Positions 33,837 through 45,051 of a stretch of DNA of 64,000 bases are shown piece after piece. This DNA comes from Thermoanaerobacter uzonensis DSM 18761. Its GTDB lineage: Bacteria > Bacillota > Thermoanaerobacteria > Thermoanaerobacterales > Thermoanaerobacteraceae. The notes under the pieces were generated by a model. The model did no database searches and was not told where the DNA came from. It saw only the letters and a list, made by a program, of their open reading frames with translations. The stretch is from assembly GCF_900129115.1 (NCBI RefSeq), contig NZ_FQUR01000013.1, forward strand, positions 30,070-94,069, given 5' to 3'. The position numbers and the translations under genes were made by a program. How positions within the stretch are numbered: the stretch's first letter is position 1; each line of letters begins with the position of its first letter.

Positions 33837-35027
33837 ATGTTTGATAGGATAGAAGATGCAATAGAAGATATAAAGCAAGGGAAAATGATTATTGTGGTAG
33901 ATGATGAAAATAGGGAAAATGAAGGCGACTTAGTTATGGCAGCAGAAAAAGTTACAGGAGAACACATTAATTTTATGATAAAATATGGACGGGGTCTTGT
34001 ATGTGTTCCAATGACAGAAAAGAGACTTAATGAGCTTGGCATTTACCAAATGGTTGAGAATAACACTGACCATAAAGAAACTGCTTTTACTGTATCTGTA
34101 GATTATAAAGAATGTACCACTGGTATTTCTGCATTTGAAAGAGCACTGACGGTGAAGAAATTAGTAGATAATAATTCAAAGCCAGAAGATTTTACAAAGC
34201 CGGGACATATCTTTCCTTTAAGAGCAAAAGATGGTGGTGTCTTAGTAAGAGCAGGACATACAGAAGCGGCTGTAGACCTTGCAGTTCTTGCGGGACTCAA
34301 ACCTGCTGGAGTAATATGCGAAATCATAAAAGACGATGGGAATATGGCAAGATTACATGACCTTTTGGAGTTTGCAAAAAAATTTGGATTAAGAATCATA
34401 TCTATTGAAGATTTGATAAAGTACAGAATGAAAAATGAAATACTTGTGAGAAGGGTAGCACAGGCGAAACTTCCAACAAAATATGGGAATTTTGAAATTG
34501 TCGGGTATGAAGAAATATTAACAGGAAAACAGCATGTAGCTCTGATTAAAGGAGACATAAATAGGGACCCTGTACTTGTGAGGATACATTCAGAGTGCCT
34601 GACGGGGGATATATTGGGGTCGTTAAGATGTGACTGTGGTGACCAGCTTCATGCGGCAATGGAAAGAATAGGACAGGAAGGAGGGGTACTAGTTTATTTG
34701 AGGCAGGAAGGAAGGGGCATAGGACTTTTAAACAAGATTAAAGCGTATCATCTGCAGGATCAAGGATTTGATACTGTTGAAGCGAATATTAAGCTTGGCT
34801 TTCCACCCGATTTAAGAAAATACAGTATAGCTGCACAGATTTTGAAAGATATAAGAGTTAAAAAGATAAGGATTATGACAAATAATCCACAAAAAATTAT
34901 GGAATTATCAGAGTATGGTCTTGATGTTGTAGAAAGGGTTTCTATAGAAATTTGTCCAAATCATTATAATGAAAAATACCTCAAAACAAAAAAGGAAAAA
35001 ATGGGACATCTAATTTTGGAAGTGTGA
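33837..35027 (+). CDS. ribBA: Bifunctional DHBP synthase / GTP cyclohydrolase II
   Basis: RibBA makes both riboflavin precursors. The N-terminal DHBP synthase (residues about 1-200) has [16 protein letters not shown] and [16 protein letters not shown]. The C-terminal GTP cyclohydrolase II (about 205-396) has zinc ligands in [18 protein letters not shown] and the RQEGRGIGL motif. Both catalytic sets look intact. Length is 396 residues. Confidence 0.95.
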   Translation: MFDRIEDAIEDIKQGKMIIVVDDENRENEGDLVMAAEKVTGEHINFMIKYGRGLVCVPMTEKRLNELGIYQMVENNTDHKETAFTVSVDYKECTTGISAFERALTVKKLVDNNSKPEDFTKPGHIFPLRAKDGGVLVRAGHTEAAVDLAVLAGLKPAGVICEIIKDDGNMARLHDLLEFAKKFGLRIISIEDLIKYRMKNEILVRRVAQAKLPTKYGNFEIVGYEEILTGKQHVALIKGDINRDPVLVRIHSECLTGDILGSLRCDCGDQLHAAMERIGQEGGVLVYLRQEGRGIGLLNKIKAYHLQDQGFDTVEANIKLGFPPDLRKYSIAAQILKDIRVKKIRIMTNNPQKIMELSEYGLDVVERVSIEICPNHYNEKYLKTKKEKMGHLILEV

Positions 35028-35056
35028 AATACCACAAAAAGGAGAGTGTATAGTTT

Positions 35057-35521
35057 ATGAAAATATATGAAGGAAAACTTATAGCAGAAGGAAAGAAATT
35101 TGGAATTGTGGTAAGCAGATTCAATGAATTTATAACGGGAAAACTTCTCGAAGGGGCACTTGATGCCTTAAAAAGGCATGGTGCTTTAAATGAGGATATT
35201 GAAATTGCGTGGGTACCTGGAGCATTTGAAATACCACTTATAGCTAAAAAAATGGCTGAATCTAAAAGGTATAATGCAGTAATTGCACTTGGAGCAGTAA
35301 TAAGAGGAGAAACACCCCATTTTGATTACGTTGCAAATGAGGTATCAAAAGGTATTGCAAAAATATCTCTTGATACAGAAGTTCCAGTTATATTCGGTGT
35401 TCTTACCACAGATACAATTGAGCAAGCTATTGTAAGGGCAGGAACAAAGAGTGGCAATAAAGGTTTTGAGGCAGCTGTTACTGCAATAGAGATGGCAAAT
35501 CTAATGGAGGAAATAAAATAA
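35057..35521 (+). CDS. ribH: 6,7-dimethyl-8-ribityllumazine synthase
   Basis: RibH condenses the RibBA and RibD products into lumazine. The 154-residue protein has [27 protein letters not shown] and [14 protein letters not shown], with the catalytic His in the last. It is last in the rib operon, with a short hairpin downstream. Confidence 0.96.
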   Translation: MKIYEGKLIAEGKKFGIVVSRFNEFITGKLLEGALDALKRHGALNEDIEIAWVPGAFEIPLIAKKMAESKRYNAVIALGAVIRGETPHFDYVANEVSKGIAKISLDTEVPVIFGVLTTDTIEQAIVRAGTKSGNKGFEAAVTAIEMANLMEEIK

Positions 35522-35542
35522 GGGCAAAAAGCCCATCTTTTA
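35520..35542 (+). terminator. rib operon terminator
   Basis: The hairpin GGGC-AAAAA-GCCC is followed by ATCTTTTATTT. The stem is short. It overlaps the end of the converging permease gene. Confidence 0.5.
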
Positions 35543-36604
35543 TTTCCAAGGAGGGATAATTTCTGCTTTTTGAAGAGCTTTAAATACTACCACAAATACA
35601 GGCCCCATGATAAACCCTGTAAAACCAAAAAGTTTTGCACCTATAAACATAGAAAGAAGTATCACGAGAGGGTGCAATCCTATTGTATATCCTAATATTT
35701 TTGGTTCTACTATTTGTCTCACAACTGTTATAAATCCATACAATATCAAAAGATATATTCCTATCATGTAATTTTTTGTAATTATATGGTATATAGCCCA
35801 CGGAATGAGTACAAAACCGGACCCTAATGCAGGGAGAAGGTCTGCTAAACTTACTAAAAGTCCTAAAAGGAGATAGTATTTAATACCTATGATAGCAAGA
35901 CCTATAGAAGCTTCCACAAAAATCATAAATAAAACAATAAAAGTGGCTTTAAGATATCCAAACATTGTTCTAAAAAGGTCTATTTGAATATTCTTAGCGT
36001 GCATTGACCATTGTGAAGGAAACTGCCTTTTTATAAAGTCTAATATTATATACTTGTCTTTACTCATAAAAAAAGCAGATACAAAAGAGATTAAAGTCAT
36101 AAAGAGAAAATTGGGTAATTTAGTAGCAAGAGTCAAAAGCCATGTAGCAATTTGTTTAGCTAGAGCTGAAATATTATTTGCAATTGTTTGTATTTCACCT
36201 TCAATAAACGATGTAATATCAGGAGGAAGAGTCACATAATATAATTTTATTCTTTCAATTAGGTTTAAAACATAGTTATTTATATTTTCTGTATGATGGG
36301 TAGCTATATCAGCTAAAGTATTTAGTTCATAAACCAATTGTGTTATTGCAAGAGCAATTAAAGAACTTATTATACCAATTAACAATAAAAGTAATAAAAA
36401 AGATGCTAATCCTCTTGGCACCTTTAATTTTTTTTCCAAGAAATTTACACCAGGATCAATTATTACAGCAAAAAGCAAAGCAACTACAAATGGCATCAAG
36501 AAAGGAATAATTTTAAATATGACCAAGTAAAATATAATAAAGACAGCAACAATGAGTAGTGTTTTTTTTATTATATCACCGTATCTCAATAGAAAATTAT
36601 TCAC
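35540..36604 (-). CDS. AI-2E family transporter (PerM/YtvI-like)
   Basis: A 354-residue membrane protein of the AI-2E/UPF0118 family, with about seven to eight hydrophobic segments: paired helices at residues 15-60, one at 65-90, then a cluster from about 150 to the end. The conserved region near residues 295-330 (LGYTIGLHPLVILLSMFIG) is typical. Members have been proposed to export AI-2 or act as ion antiporters; in Bacillus YtvI is linked to sporulation. The substrate is unknown. Confidence 0.85.
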   Translation of the reverse strand: MNNFLLRYGDIIKKTLLIVAVFIIFYLVIFKIIPFLMPFVVALLFAVIIDPGVNFLEKKLKVPRGLASFLLLLLLIGIISSLIALAITQLVYELNTLADIATHHTENINNYVLNLIERIKLYYVTLPPDITSFIEGEIQTIANNISALAKQIATWLLTLATKLPNFLFMTLISFVSAFFMSKDKYIILDFIKRQFPSQWSMHAKNIQIDLFRTMFGYLKATFIVLFMIFVEASIGLAIIGIKYYLLLGLLVSLADLLPALGSGFVLIPWAIYHIITKNYMIGIYLLILYGFITVVRQIVEPKILGYTIGLHPLVILLSMFIGAKLFGFTGFIMGPVFVVVFKALQKAEIIPPWK

Positions 36605-36686
36605 CGTTTTGACCTCCTTCCTTTTTATTATAATATGAGAATTGATAAAAGTCTATCATTAAGAGTAATTGTTGTCTGTAATAAAA

Positions 36687-36706
36687 AAATCCGCCGAAAC
36701 GGATTT
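36687..36706 (-). terminator. Terminator after the 56-residue gene
   Basis: The AAATCCG/CGGATTT hairpin is followed on the minus strand by further T residues, just past the stop of the small gene at 36708. Confidence 0.7.
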
Positions 36707-36707
36707 T

Positions 36708-36878
36708 TCAAAGGGCGGTTTTTATTTTTGCTATTTCTTTTGATTTTTGTGCAAGTTCACTTCTCGTTATAAGTCCTTTTTCTACCAGTAAATCTATGAG
36801 GGAAAGTAAAGCCAGTAAATTTTTGTACTCTGTGTCTTTTATTTCAGCTAAATCTAAAAGATACTCTATTTCTTTCAT
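36708..36878 (-). CDS. Small hypothetical protein, 56 residues
   Basis: This short frame reads MKEIEYLLDLAEIKDTEYKN at its N-terminus and continues as an amphipathic helical sequence (LLALLSLIDLLVEKG, then SELAQKSKEIAKIKTAL). GGAGAG lies upstream of the ATG and a terminator follows the stop, which supports a real gene. It has no membrane segment or motif I recognise. It occupies an otherwise empty gap between the permease and lepB, transcribed away from lepB. Confidence 0.6.
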   Translation of the reverse strand: MKEIEYLLDLAEIKDTEYKNLLALLSLIDLLVEKGLITRSELAQKSKEIAKIKTAL

Positions 36879-37016
36879 TTTACATCTCTCCCAAAAAATT
36901 CTTTAATTTTATTATTAACAGATATTAGAAAAAATATACATACAAAATAAAAAAATTAGAATTTGTTTGAAGTTTATGTTATAATATCACTGTACTTTTA
37001 AGTGAGGAGAGAAAAT

Positions 37017-37547
37017 ATGGGCAAAAATGTGCAAAAAGAAATATTAAGCTGGATATTTACTATAGCTCTTGCTTTTTTAATTGCAATGTTCATAAGGACC
37101 TATGTTTTTGAATTGGTAGATGTACCTACCGGTTCAATGCTAAATACTATTCAAATAAATGATAAATTTATTGTAAACAAATTTATATACAGGTTTGAAC
37201 CTGTCAAAAGAGGGGATATTGTAGTATTTCGTTTTCCTGACGATCCAAAGGTTAATTTTGTAAAAAGAGTTATTGGTATTGGTGGAGATGTGATTGAAAT
37301 AAAAAATGGTCAGTTAATAAGAAATGGGAAAGTAGTGAAGGAACCTTATATAAAAGAACCAATGAAGGGAAATTTTGGTCCATATGTAGTTCCACCTGGT
37401 CATTATTTTATGCTGGGAGATAATAGAAACCAATCGATGGATAGTAGGTTTTGGGAACACAAGTACGTATCGAAAGATCAAATTTTGGGCAAAATAGTCT
37501 TTAGAATATGGCCTCCCGATCGAATTGGTTCTATGTCTGGAAAATAG
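37017..37547 (+). CDS. lepB: Signal peptidase I
   Basis: SPase I cleaves signal peptides of exported proteins. The 176-residue protein has one N-terminal membrane anchor (residues about 10-30), the catalytic Ser in PTGSMLNTI, the catalytic Lys in FVKRVIGIGGD, and the GDNRNQSMDSRFW box. It is the short Gram-positive type. ATG 37017 with GAGGAG upstream is preferred over a GTG five codons earlier. Confidence 0.95.
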   Translation: MGKNVQKEILSWIFTIALAFLIAMFIRTYVFELVDVPTGSMLNTIQINDKFIVNKFIYRFEPVKRGDIVVFRFPDDPKVNFVKRVIGIGGDVIEIKNGQLIRNGKVVKEPYIKEPMKGNFGPYVVPPGHYFMLGDNRNQSMDSRFWEHKYVSKDQILGKIVFRIWPPDRIGSMSGK

Positions 37548-37550
37548 CTA

Positions 37551-37579
37551 TTGAAAGTAAAGTGATAAAGTAGTATAAT
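37551..37579 (+). promoter_or_regulatory. serS promoter
   Basis: TTGAAA and TATAAT lie 17 bases apart, just upstream of the T-box stem I. Confidence 0.75.
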
Positions 37580-37594
37580 ATTGAAAAAAGAAAT

Positions 37595-39093
<1,499 letters not shown>

Positions 39094-39129
39094 ATGTATT
39101 ATATTCAAATATTATACTTCTAAAGCATA

Positions 39130-39158
39130 TTGACAACGCTGCTGGTGTATGATATACT
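39130..39158 (+). promoter_or_regulatory. Promoter of tRNA-Ser pair
   Basis: TTGACA and TATACT with 17-base spacing lie about 18 bases before the first tRNA. Confidence 0.85.
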
Positions 39159-39175
39159 TTATATCGTCCCAGCTG

Positions 39176-39266
<91 letters not shown>

Positions 39267-39296
39267 AAGTTAATATTTCTTAGGAGCAACCAGCGT

Positions 39297-39390
39297 GGAG
39301 AAGTACCCAAGATGGTGAAGGGGCGGTCCTGCTAAGACTGTAGGTCGGGGATAACCCGGCGCGAGGGTTCGAGTCCCTCCTTCTCCGCCA
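39297..39390 (+). tRNA. tRNA-Ser (GCT)
   Basis: A class II tRNA with acceptor GGAGAAG/CTTCTCC, anticodon loop CTGCTAA (anticodon GCU, codons AGC/AGU), a long variable arm, T loop TTCGAGT and encoded GCCA. It lies in tandem with the preceding tRNA-Ser and just downstream of serS. Confidence 0.95.
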
Positions 39391-39429
39391 TTTTATTATG
39401 TGGTTGCTCTATTTTTCATATAAAGAATA

Positions 39430-39455
39430 AAAGTAGGCTTTTGCCTACTTTTATT
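39430..39455. terminator. Bidirectional terminator tRNA-Ser/LCP gene
   Basis: AAAGTAGGC/GCCTACTTT hairpin with T-rich flanks on both strands, between the tRNA pair and the converging LCP gene. Confidence 0.85.
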
Positions 39456-40668
39456 CTTTGTCTTTGCCTAATATAACTGTCACATCTACTCTTGCATCAG
39501 GTGAGATATCTTTTTCTACATTGGTTATAAAAAGTGTTTTTGCAACTTTTTTAGCTTTTTCTTCATTAGTTCTCGCATATACGTGGGAAGAAGTAAAAGT
39601 CATACCGACGACGTTTCCAATCTTCACAACATCAAAACCTTGGTTTTTTAAAATTTCAGCATATTTTGTAGCAAGTCCCGGTATTCCTGCACCGTTTAAA
39701 ACTTCTACTTTTATGTCTTTATTTTCAAGTAAAGACGTAGTTGAATTATTTGAGCTTGAGACTTCATTGCTGAAAAGTTCTTTTATTATTTCTTGAGCTT
39801 TTAAACTGTCTACAAAGAAATAACTGGTATTACCATCATATCGTCCTTCTCCAGGAAGGGTTCTTGCATCTATAGATGAAGGCTTGTCTTTTATAAATTG
39901 ATAAGCGTATTGAGTTATCTCGGAGGCAGTTAGGTCTGTTTTCAAATATTGACTAACTGTTATTGCTAAAGAAGGTACTTTTGGCAATATTGAGGGTTGT
40001 AGTATTTTTTTTAATAAAGCTTGGAGAAATTGATGCTGTGCATTTATTCTTCCAAGGTCACCGTCTACATAACCATGTCTATATCTTACAAACTGAATTG
40101 CCTTTTCTCCATCTAATACTTGCCTACCTTTTTTTAAATCTATATGAAGAGGGGGATTTGCACTGTTGTCATCGTATTTCATGTTAAAAGGTACATCGAC
40201 TTCTACTCCTCCAATTGTATCTATTATTTTCTTGAAACCTTCATAATTTAAAATTACATAATTATCAATTTTGATATCTAATAAATCTTCTATTGCTTTT
40301 TCTAGCCCTTCAATTTTTTCTTCAGAAAAGGCAGCATTTATTTTTTTCTCTTCTGGAGCGTTAAATCCTGGCCTTGGATAGTATGTATCTCTTGGAATTG
40401 ATAATATATTTATTTTTTTGTTTACAGCGTCATAGTTTATTACAAAAATAGTATCTGATAAATTGTTTTCATCACTGCCTACAAAAAGAATGTTTTTATT
40501 TTCTATAGCTTGTTCTTTATTTTGAGACTCATTTTTACTAACGGTAGAAGTATTTTTTTCATTTGAAACAGGAACATGGATATTTTTATAAAATATATAA
40601 GTTCCTACACCTAGGGAAAGGACGATACCTATTATAATAAGAATTATTATTTTTAGTATTCTTTTCAT
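39451..40668 (-). CDS. LytR-CpsA-Psr (LCP) family cell-wall polymer ligase
   Basis: LCP enzymes attach wall teichoic acid or other glycopolymers from lipid carriers to peptidoglycan outside the membrane. The 405-residue protein has one N-terminal membrane segment (residues about 7-30), an LCP domain with DTIFVINYDAVNKKINILSI and the catalytic arginines in PRDTYYPRPG and FVRYRHGYVDGDLGR, and a C-terminal LytR_C domain (VEVLNGAGIPGLATKYAEIL). The serine/asparagine-rich segments near residues 35-50 and 295-305 look like flexible linkers. Confidence 0.92.
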   Translation of the reverse strand: MKRILKIIILIIIGIVLSLGVGTYIFYKNIHVPVSNEKNTSTVSKNESQNKEQAIENKNILFVGSDENNLSDTIFVINYDAVNKKINILSIPRDTYYPRPGFNAPEEKKINAAFSEEKIEGLEKAIEDLLDIKIDNYVILNYEGFKKIIDTIGGVEVDVPFNMKYDDNSANPPLHIDLKKGRQVLDGEKAIQFVRYRHGYVDGDLGRINAQHQFLQALLKKILQPSILPKVPSLAITVSQYLKTDLTASEITQYAYQFIKDKPSSIDARTLPGEGRYDGNTSYFFVDSLKAQEIIKELFSNEVSSSNNSTTSLLENKDIKVEVLNGAGIPGLATKYAEILKNQGFDVVKIGNVVGMTFTSSHVYARTNEEKAKKVAKTLFITNVEKDISPDARVDVTVILGKDKE

Positions 40669-40869
40669 GGCTTTTCCTCCTATAACTACCGTACCATTAT
40701 TTTGCTTATATAATGAATATATAGCATTTTAAAAATTAAAAGTCAATTAATAGAATGTTACAAGTTATTAAATATTTATTAAGTTTATCTTTCTTCTTTC
40801 TCTAAGACTACATATTAAGATTATGATATAATTAATAAAAAGAAAAGCTATGAAAAAGGGGTGCTGAGT

Positions 40870-43599
40870 TTGAAAAGACCTAATATTTTTTTAATTTCTT
40901 TTATCATTTTAATTTTTGTGATTTTAGGAATTATTGTAAGTTTTATAAACATCCTCGTGGATTTTCAATGGTTTTCTGATTTACATTATTTTGATGTATT
41001 TTTTAAAAAATTTTTGACTCAGCTTACAATGGGCGTGCCGATTTTTGTTCTTGTATTTATGGTTTTGTGTTTTTATACAAACAAGATAATAAGAGATTAT
41101 GTTAATTTTGCACAGGATATAATCGTTAAAAAAAATATTAACATATATAGAAGATTAGGTATTGCTATTTCTCTATTAATTGCACTATTTATAACGCTAT
41201 ATGCAGCGACAAATTGGTGGAATGATTTATTGTTTTTTGTAAATTCTGTAGATTTTAATGAAACTGACCCCATATTTCATAAAGATATTAGCTTCTATAT
41301 GTTTAAATTACCTCTTTTTTATGATATTTATAATCTTTTAATTGTGTTTATACCTGTGATAATAGTTGTCGTAATAATCGCGTATGGACTAATGTACTTG
41401 TCTGATAAAACGAGGTTTTACGAGATTTCAGATAGAGACGGGAATTTATTTAAAGCCATTTATAACAAAGACATTTTAATAAAAGCATTTAAAGAAGTTG
41501 TCCTCTTAGGATTTATCTTTTTTGTACTCATGGGCATAGGGCATTATTTAAAAGCTTTTAAACTTTTGTATTCTACCAAAGGTATAGTTTTTGGAGCGAC
41601 TTATACTGATATTCACGTTTCACTGCAATTTTATAGGGCACTTGCAATAATTTCTTTTGTAGCAGCTATTTTGCTTTTGATAGGATTTTATAAGAAAAAT
41701 ATAAAATATATAGTTGCTGCTCCGGCTATTATAATAATTTTAGCAGCCATAATGGTGATCACTGAAACAGCCGTTCAGAATTTAATTGTTTCTCCTAATG
41801 AGTTAGACAAAGAAAAAAAATATATAAGCTATAACATAGAATACACAAAAAAGGCTTTTGGGTTAGATAGAGTAACAGAAGAAAATTATGATATGAAAAA
41901 AGAGTTAACTCCTAAAGTTTTGGAAGAAAATAAGGCTACTATTGATAATATAATGATTAACGACTATAGACCAGTTAAACAGGCATATAATCAATTGCAA
42001 GCGATAAGGCTTTATTACAAGTTTAATGACATTGACATAGATAGGTATACAATAAATGGAAAATACAGGCAAGTATTTTTAGCAGCAAGAGAGATGGACC
42101 ACGAAAGTTTATCTCCTCAAGCAAAAACATGGATAAATTTACATTTAAAATACACCCATGGCTACGGTGTAGTAATGTCTCTAGTCAATGATGTTACACC
42201 AACAGGCCAACCGGCTATGATAATAAAAAACATACCACCTTCTACCGACACGGATATAAAAATTGATAGGCCTGAAATTTACTTTGGAGAACTTACTAAC
42301 GATTATGTTATTGTAAATACAAAAACTGGAGAATTTGATTATCCTTCTGGAGACAAAAATGTCCAGACAAATTATAAGGGAACTACAGGTATACCTATGA
42401 CATTTATAAACAGAGTACTTTTTAGTATATATACCAAAGATGCAAGAATTTTATTGTCTACTGATATAACAAAAGACAGTAAAATAATGATATATCGTAA
42501 TATAGAGCAAAGGGTTTCTAAAATAGCTCCTTTTTTGCTCTATGACGATGACCCTTATATTGTAATAGATAATGGCAAATTATATTGGATAATAGACGCT
42601 TACACATATTCTACTAATTATCCATATTCTCAACCTTATAGGAGTATGGGAATCAATTATATAAGAAATTCTGTGAAAGTAGTTGTAGATGCTTATAATG
42701 GAGATGTTAAGTACTATATTTCAGACAATAATGATCCTTTAATAAAAGTATATAGCAAAATTTTCCCTACATTATTTAGAGATATAAAAGAAATGCCTCA
42801 TGGTTTGAAACAACATATAAGGTATCCTCAATTTCTATTTGACATTCAAGCAGAGGTTTATAAAAATTATCACATGACTGACCCACAAGTGTTTTACAAT
42901 AAAGAAGACGCATGGGATATTGCAAAAGAAAAATTTGAAGATAAAATAGAGTACCAAGAATCTCAATATATGATAATGAGGTTACCTGGGGAAAGCAAGG
43001 AAGAATTTATTTTGATGATACCTTATACTCCTGCGACAAAAGCCAATATGGTGGCGTGGATGGCTGCAAGGATGGATGGTAATGACTACGGCAAACTTAT
43101 TGTATACAAATTTCCTAAAAATACAATTGTATATGGACCTTTGCAAATAGAAAACATGATTGATCAAGATCCTAATATTTCTAAAGAATTGAGTTTGTGG
43201 AACCAACAGGGCTCAGCAGTCAGTAGAGGAAATCTCCTTTCGATTCCGATTGATGATTCTATGCTTTATGTAGAGCCTTTGTATATACAGTCGCAAAATC
43301 AGAATGCATTGCCAGAAGTAAAGAGAGTTATTGTAGCTTATAAAGACCAGATTGTAATGGAAGATACTTTAAAAAATGCTTTAAATAAATTGTTTAACCT
43401 GAATACTCAGCAAATACCTCAGCAAAATGCACCTTCAAATACAGCAAATGATACACAAAAGCAGCTTATAGAGAACGCTCATGAAACATATCAAAACGCC
43501 ATGGAAGCAGTTCAGAAAGGAAATTGGTCTGATTTTGGCAAATATATGGAGGAATTAAGGAAGATATTAGATGAATTAAATAAAAGTGTGAAAAAATAA
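40870..43599 (+). CDS. UPF0182 family membrane protein
   Basis: A 909-residue protein with about seven membrane helices in the first 310 residues, then a large, mainly extracellular domain (residues about 315-860) with the family blocks NEIDKEKKYISYNIEYTK-like opening, YGEL-type FGELTNDYVIVNTK, and VAWMAARMDGNDYGKLIVYK. The tail is Gln/Asn-rich, then helical. The function of UPF0182 proteins is unknown. The frame opens at GTG 40861; TTG 40870 has AAGGGGTG at better spacing, so the exact start is uncertain. It stands alone between the LCP gene and tRNA-Arg. Confidence 0.85.
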   Translation: MKRPNIFLISFIILIFVILGIIVSFINILVDFQWFSDLHYFDVFFKKFLTQLTMGVPIFVLVFMVLCFYTNKIIRDYVNFAQDIIVKKNINIYRRLGIAISLLIALFITLYAATNWWNDLLFFVNSVDFNETDPIFHKDISFYMFKLPLFYDIYNLLIVFIPVIIVVVIIAYGLMYLSDKTRFYEISDRDGNLFKAIYNKDILIKAFKEVVLLGFIFFVLMGIGHYLKAFKLLYSTKGIVFGATYTDIHVSLQFYRALAIISFVAAILLLIGFYKKNIKYIVAAPAIIIILAAIMVITETAVQNLIVSPNELDKEKKYISYNIEYTKKAFGLDRVTEENYDMKKELTPKVLEENKATIDNIMINDYRPVKQAYNQLQAIRLYYKFNDIDIDRYTINGKYRQVFLAAREMDHESLSPQAKTWINLHLKYTHGYGVVMSLVNDVTPTGQPAMIIKNIPPSTDTDIKIDRPEIYFGELTNDYVIVNTKTGEFDYPSGDKNVQTNYKGTTGIPMTFINRVLFSIYTKDARILLSTDITKDSKIMIYRNIEQRVSKIAPFLLYDDDPYIVIDNGKLYWIIDAYTYSTNYPYSQPYRSMGINYIRNSVKVVVDAYNGDVKYYISDNNDPLIKVYSKIFPTLFRDIKEMPHGLKQHIRYPQFLFDIQAEVYKNYHMTDPQVFYNKEDAWDIAKEKFEDKIEYQESQYMIMRLPGESKEEFILMIPYTPATKANMVAWMAARMDGNDYGKLIVYKFPKNTIVYGPLQIENMIDQDPNISKELSLWNQQGSAVSRGNLLSIPIDDSMLYVEPLYIQSQNQNALPEVKRVIVAYKDQIVMEDTLKNALNKLFNLNTQQIPQQNAPSNTANDTQKQLIENAHETYQNAMEAVQKGNWSDFGKYMEELRKILDELNKSVKK

Positions 43600-43626
43600 T
43601 ATAAGGGAAAATAAAGAGGATTACAA

Positions 43627-43655
43627 TTGAAATCAAAATTAAAATATGTTATTAT
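43627..43655 (+). promoter_or_regulatory. tRNA-Arg promoter
   Basis: TTGAAA and TATTAT are 17 bases apart, ending 15 bases before the tRNA. The match is moderate. Confidence 0.5.
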
Positions 43656-43669
43656 ATATTATAGCTTAA

Positions 43670-43746
<77 letters not shown>

Positions 43747-43800
43747 GAATGCTTGAAAATACTAAGTTTGAAAGAATATAAATCTCTTATTTTTTTGTTT

Positions 43801-43829
43801 TTCCCACACTTTTCCCACAAAAGTTTTAG
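43801..43829 (+). repeat. 29-bp direct repeat, left copy
   Basis: A 29-base stretch containing two CCCACA motifs (TTCCCACAC and TTCCCACAA) is exactly repeated at 50771-50799. It lies between tRNA-Arg and the integrase relic. It may be a recombinase arm site or a second attachment core. Confidence 0.75.
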
Positions 43830-43903
43830 TTAGATATAGAGAATTACAGGACAATTAAAGATTCTACGACATAATAAAAATAAAGAGAGGAGAACCCCCA
43901 TTT

Positions 43904-44060
43904 TTATCGAAGCAAATCGTTTAATGTTTCAACCGCAGTTATTTTTTCTTTTGGCATTACGTGAATATATATGTTTGCTGTAGTTGAAACATCAGCGTGT
44001 CTTAAAAGTTCAGACACAACCTTTAGTTGTAAATACATATCCGTTTTCAATATCGTTAAG
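43904..44060 (-). pseudogene. Tyrosine recombinase (integrase), internally deleted relic
   Basis: On the minus strand the C-terminal integrase sequence is readable: VVSELLRHADVSTTANIYIH, with the catalytic Tyr in NIYIHV, followed by MPKEKITAVETLNDLL and a stop. Upstream, in another frame, NGYVFTTKG matches an earlier part of the same family, so the central HxLRHT portion is deleted. A GGTAGGC/GCCTACC hairpin and an ISL3 end follow. Its place next to tRNA-Arg shows that it integrated the island; it is not functional. Confidence 0.8.
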
Positions 44061-44087
44061 GTAGGCCGAGCCTACCTTTAATTTTTC

Positions 44088-44500
44088 GGTTCTATAATAA
44101 ATGTTGGGGTGTAGGTGAGAAAAGAATAAAAATAGAGCACTTATTCTGAATGCCTGCTATAATAGAAGTGGAAAAAACAATCTAAAAAGGAGGCATCAGA
44201 ATAAGTGCAAGGTAATTATATCACAAATTTCCTAGAATCTGAAGAGATAATTTGGGAAGGTGTTATAGAAAATGACAACAGAATAGAACTGCATACTAAG
44301 ATGAAACAGAAACCACATTGGGAACTCTGGAGGCAGGAAATATCATTGCATTATTGTAGACCCAAAAGAAAGAAAAATATTAGATATTTTAGAAGACTAA
44401 AAACAAGAGAATTTAAGTGAATATTTCAAAAGATTTAAAGACAGGAATAAAGTAAAGTGGGTTATTATAGACATGTGGAGACCTTTTTCACATTATAAGA
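44088..44500 (+). mobile_element. ISL3-family insertion sequence, left-end relic
   Basis: The left end begins GGTTCTATAATAAATGTTGG, as in ISL3 terminal repeats, and recurs inverted at 55386-55485. Inside are GCACTTATTCTGAATGCC and an inverted GGCATCAGAATAAGTGC, with a transposase relic at 44205-44500. No right-hand terminal repeat is visible, so the element is truncated. Confidence 0.7.
44205..44500 (+). pseudogene. ISL3 transposase, frameshifted fragment
   Basis: The N-terminus GNYITNFLESEEIIWEGVI resembles ISL3 transposases (ITNLLxL start). After a frame change the DDE-domain text IIVDPKERKILDILED and VKWVIIDMWRPF is readable, interrupted by a stop. The zinc-finger region and the rest of the catalytic domain are missing. 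Confidence 0.75.
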
Positions 44501-44700
44501 TTTGCAAGAAGTGCTTTTGACGTTATAATCTTCGACTTACCCAATAAGGCTGATGAAATTGTCAGTACTGTCTTAGAAAATTCGAGAAAAAAGATTATAG
44601 TATCATCCGGGCTTGTAAGTGAGGCAAGGCGAATAAAAGAACTGGATGAAGACTTTCTTGTCGTAATAAACTCTCCAAGCAGGCAGTGGATGCTTTATTA
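44501..44700 (+). pseudogene. Fragment of a possible MinD/CpaE-like ATPase
   Basis: An open stretch without a start encodes SAFDVIIFDLPNKADEIVST and KKIIVSSGLVSEARRIKEL. This resembles the Walker B region of SIMIBI ATPases (FDVIIFDLP). There is no P-loop, and the reading frame merges into the ISL3 relic, so this is a decayed piece. The family call is tentative. Confidence 0.4.
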
Positions 44701-44742
44701 TAATTGCTGCTTTTTACAACATCCTAAAAAAGTTAAAAATTT

Positions 44743-44773
44743 TTGTTATGTACATTTTTATGTACGTTATAAT
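44743..44773 (+). promoter_or_regulatory. yefM-yoeB promoter with TGTACA operator
   Basis: TTGTTA and TATAAT (spacing 19) enclose the palindrome ATGTACATTTTTATGTAC. YefM of E. coli binds palindromes with the core TGTACA; the same core occurs here at 44749-44754, with TGTACG at 44761. Autorepression by the antitoxin is the natural reading. Confidence 0.65.
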
Positions 44774-44793
44774 TATTTACAGAGGTGATTTAA

Positions 44794-45051
44794 ATGAAGA
44801 CAATGCCTGTAACAAAAGTAAGACAAAACATATATAAAATAATTGAGCAAGTAAGGGAAAACAGCGAACCAATCCAAATAACTTCTAGAAAAGGCAACGC
44901 AATTTTGATTTCTGAAGAAGACTGGAACGCAATTCAAGAAACATTGTATTTGTTATCAGTACCTAACTTAAAAGAAAGTATTATGGATGCAGATAAAACT
45001 CCATTAGATGAATGGAAGGATGAGGAAGATTTAGGATGGGATATAAACTAA
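44794..45051 (+). CDS. yefM: Antitoxin YefM (Phd/YefM family)
   Basis: An 85-residue antitoxin with the Phd/YefM DNA-binding domain: PVTKVRQNIYKIIEQVRENS, PIQITSRKGNAILISEEDW, then an acidic C-terminal tail (DEWKDEEDLGWDI) that should wrap the toxin. It precedes and overlaps yoeB by 16 bases, the standard order. GAGGTG lies before the ATG. Confidence 0.93.
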   Translation: MKTMPVTKVRQNIYKIIEQVRENSEPIQITSRKGNAILISEEDWNAIQETLYLLSVPNLKESIMDADKTPLDEWKDEEDLGWDIN

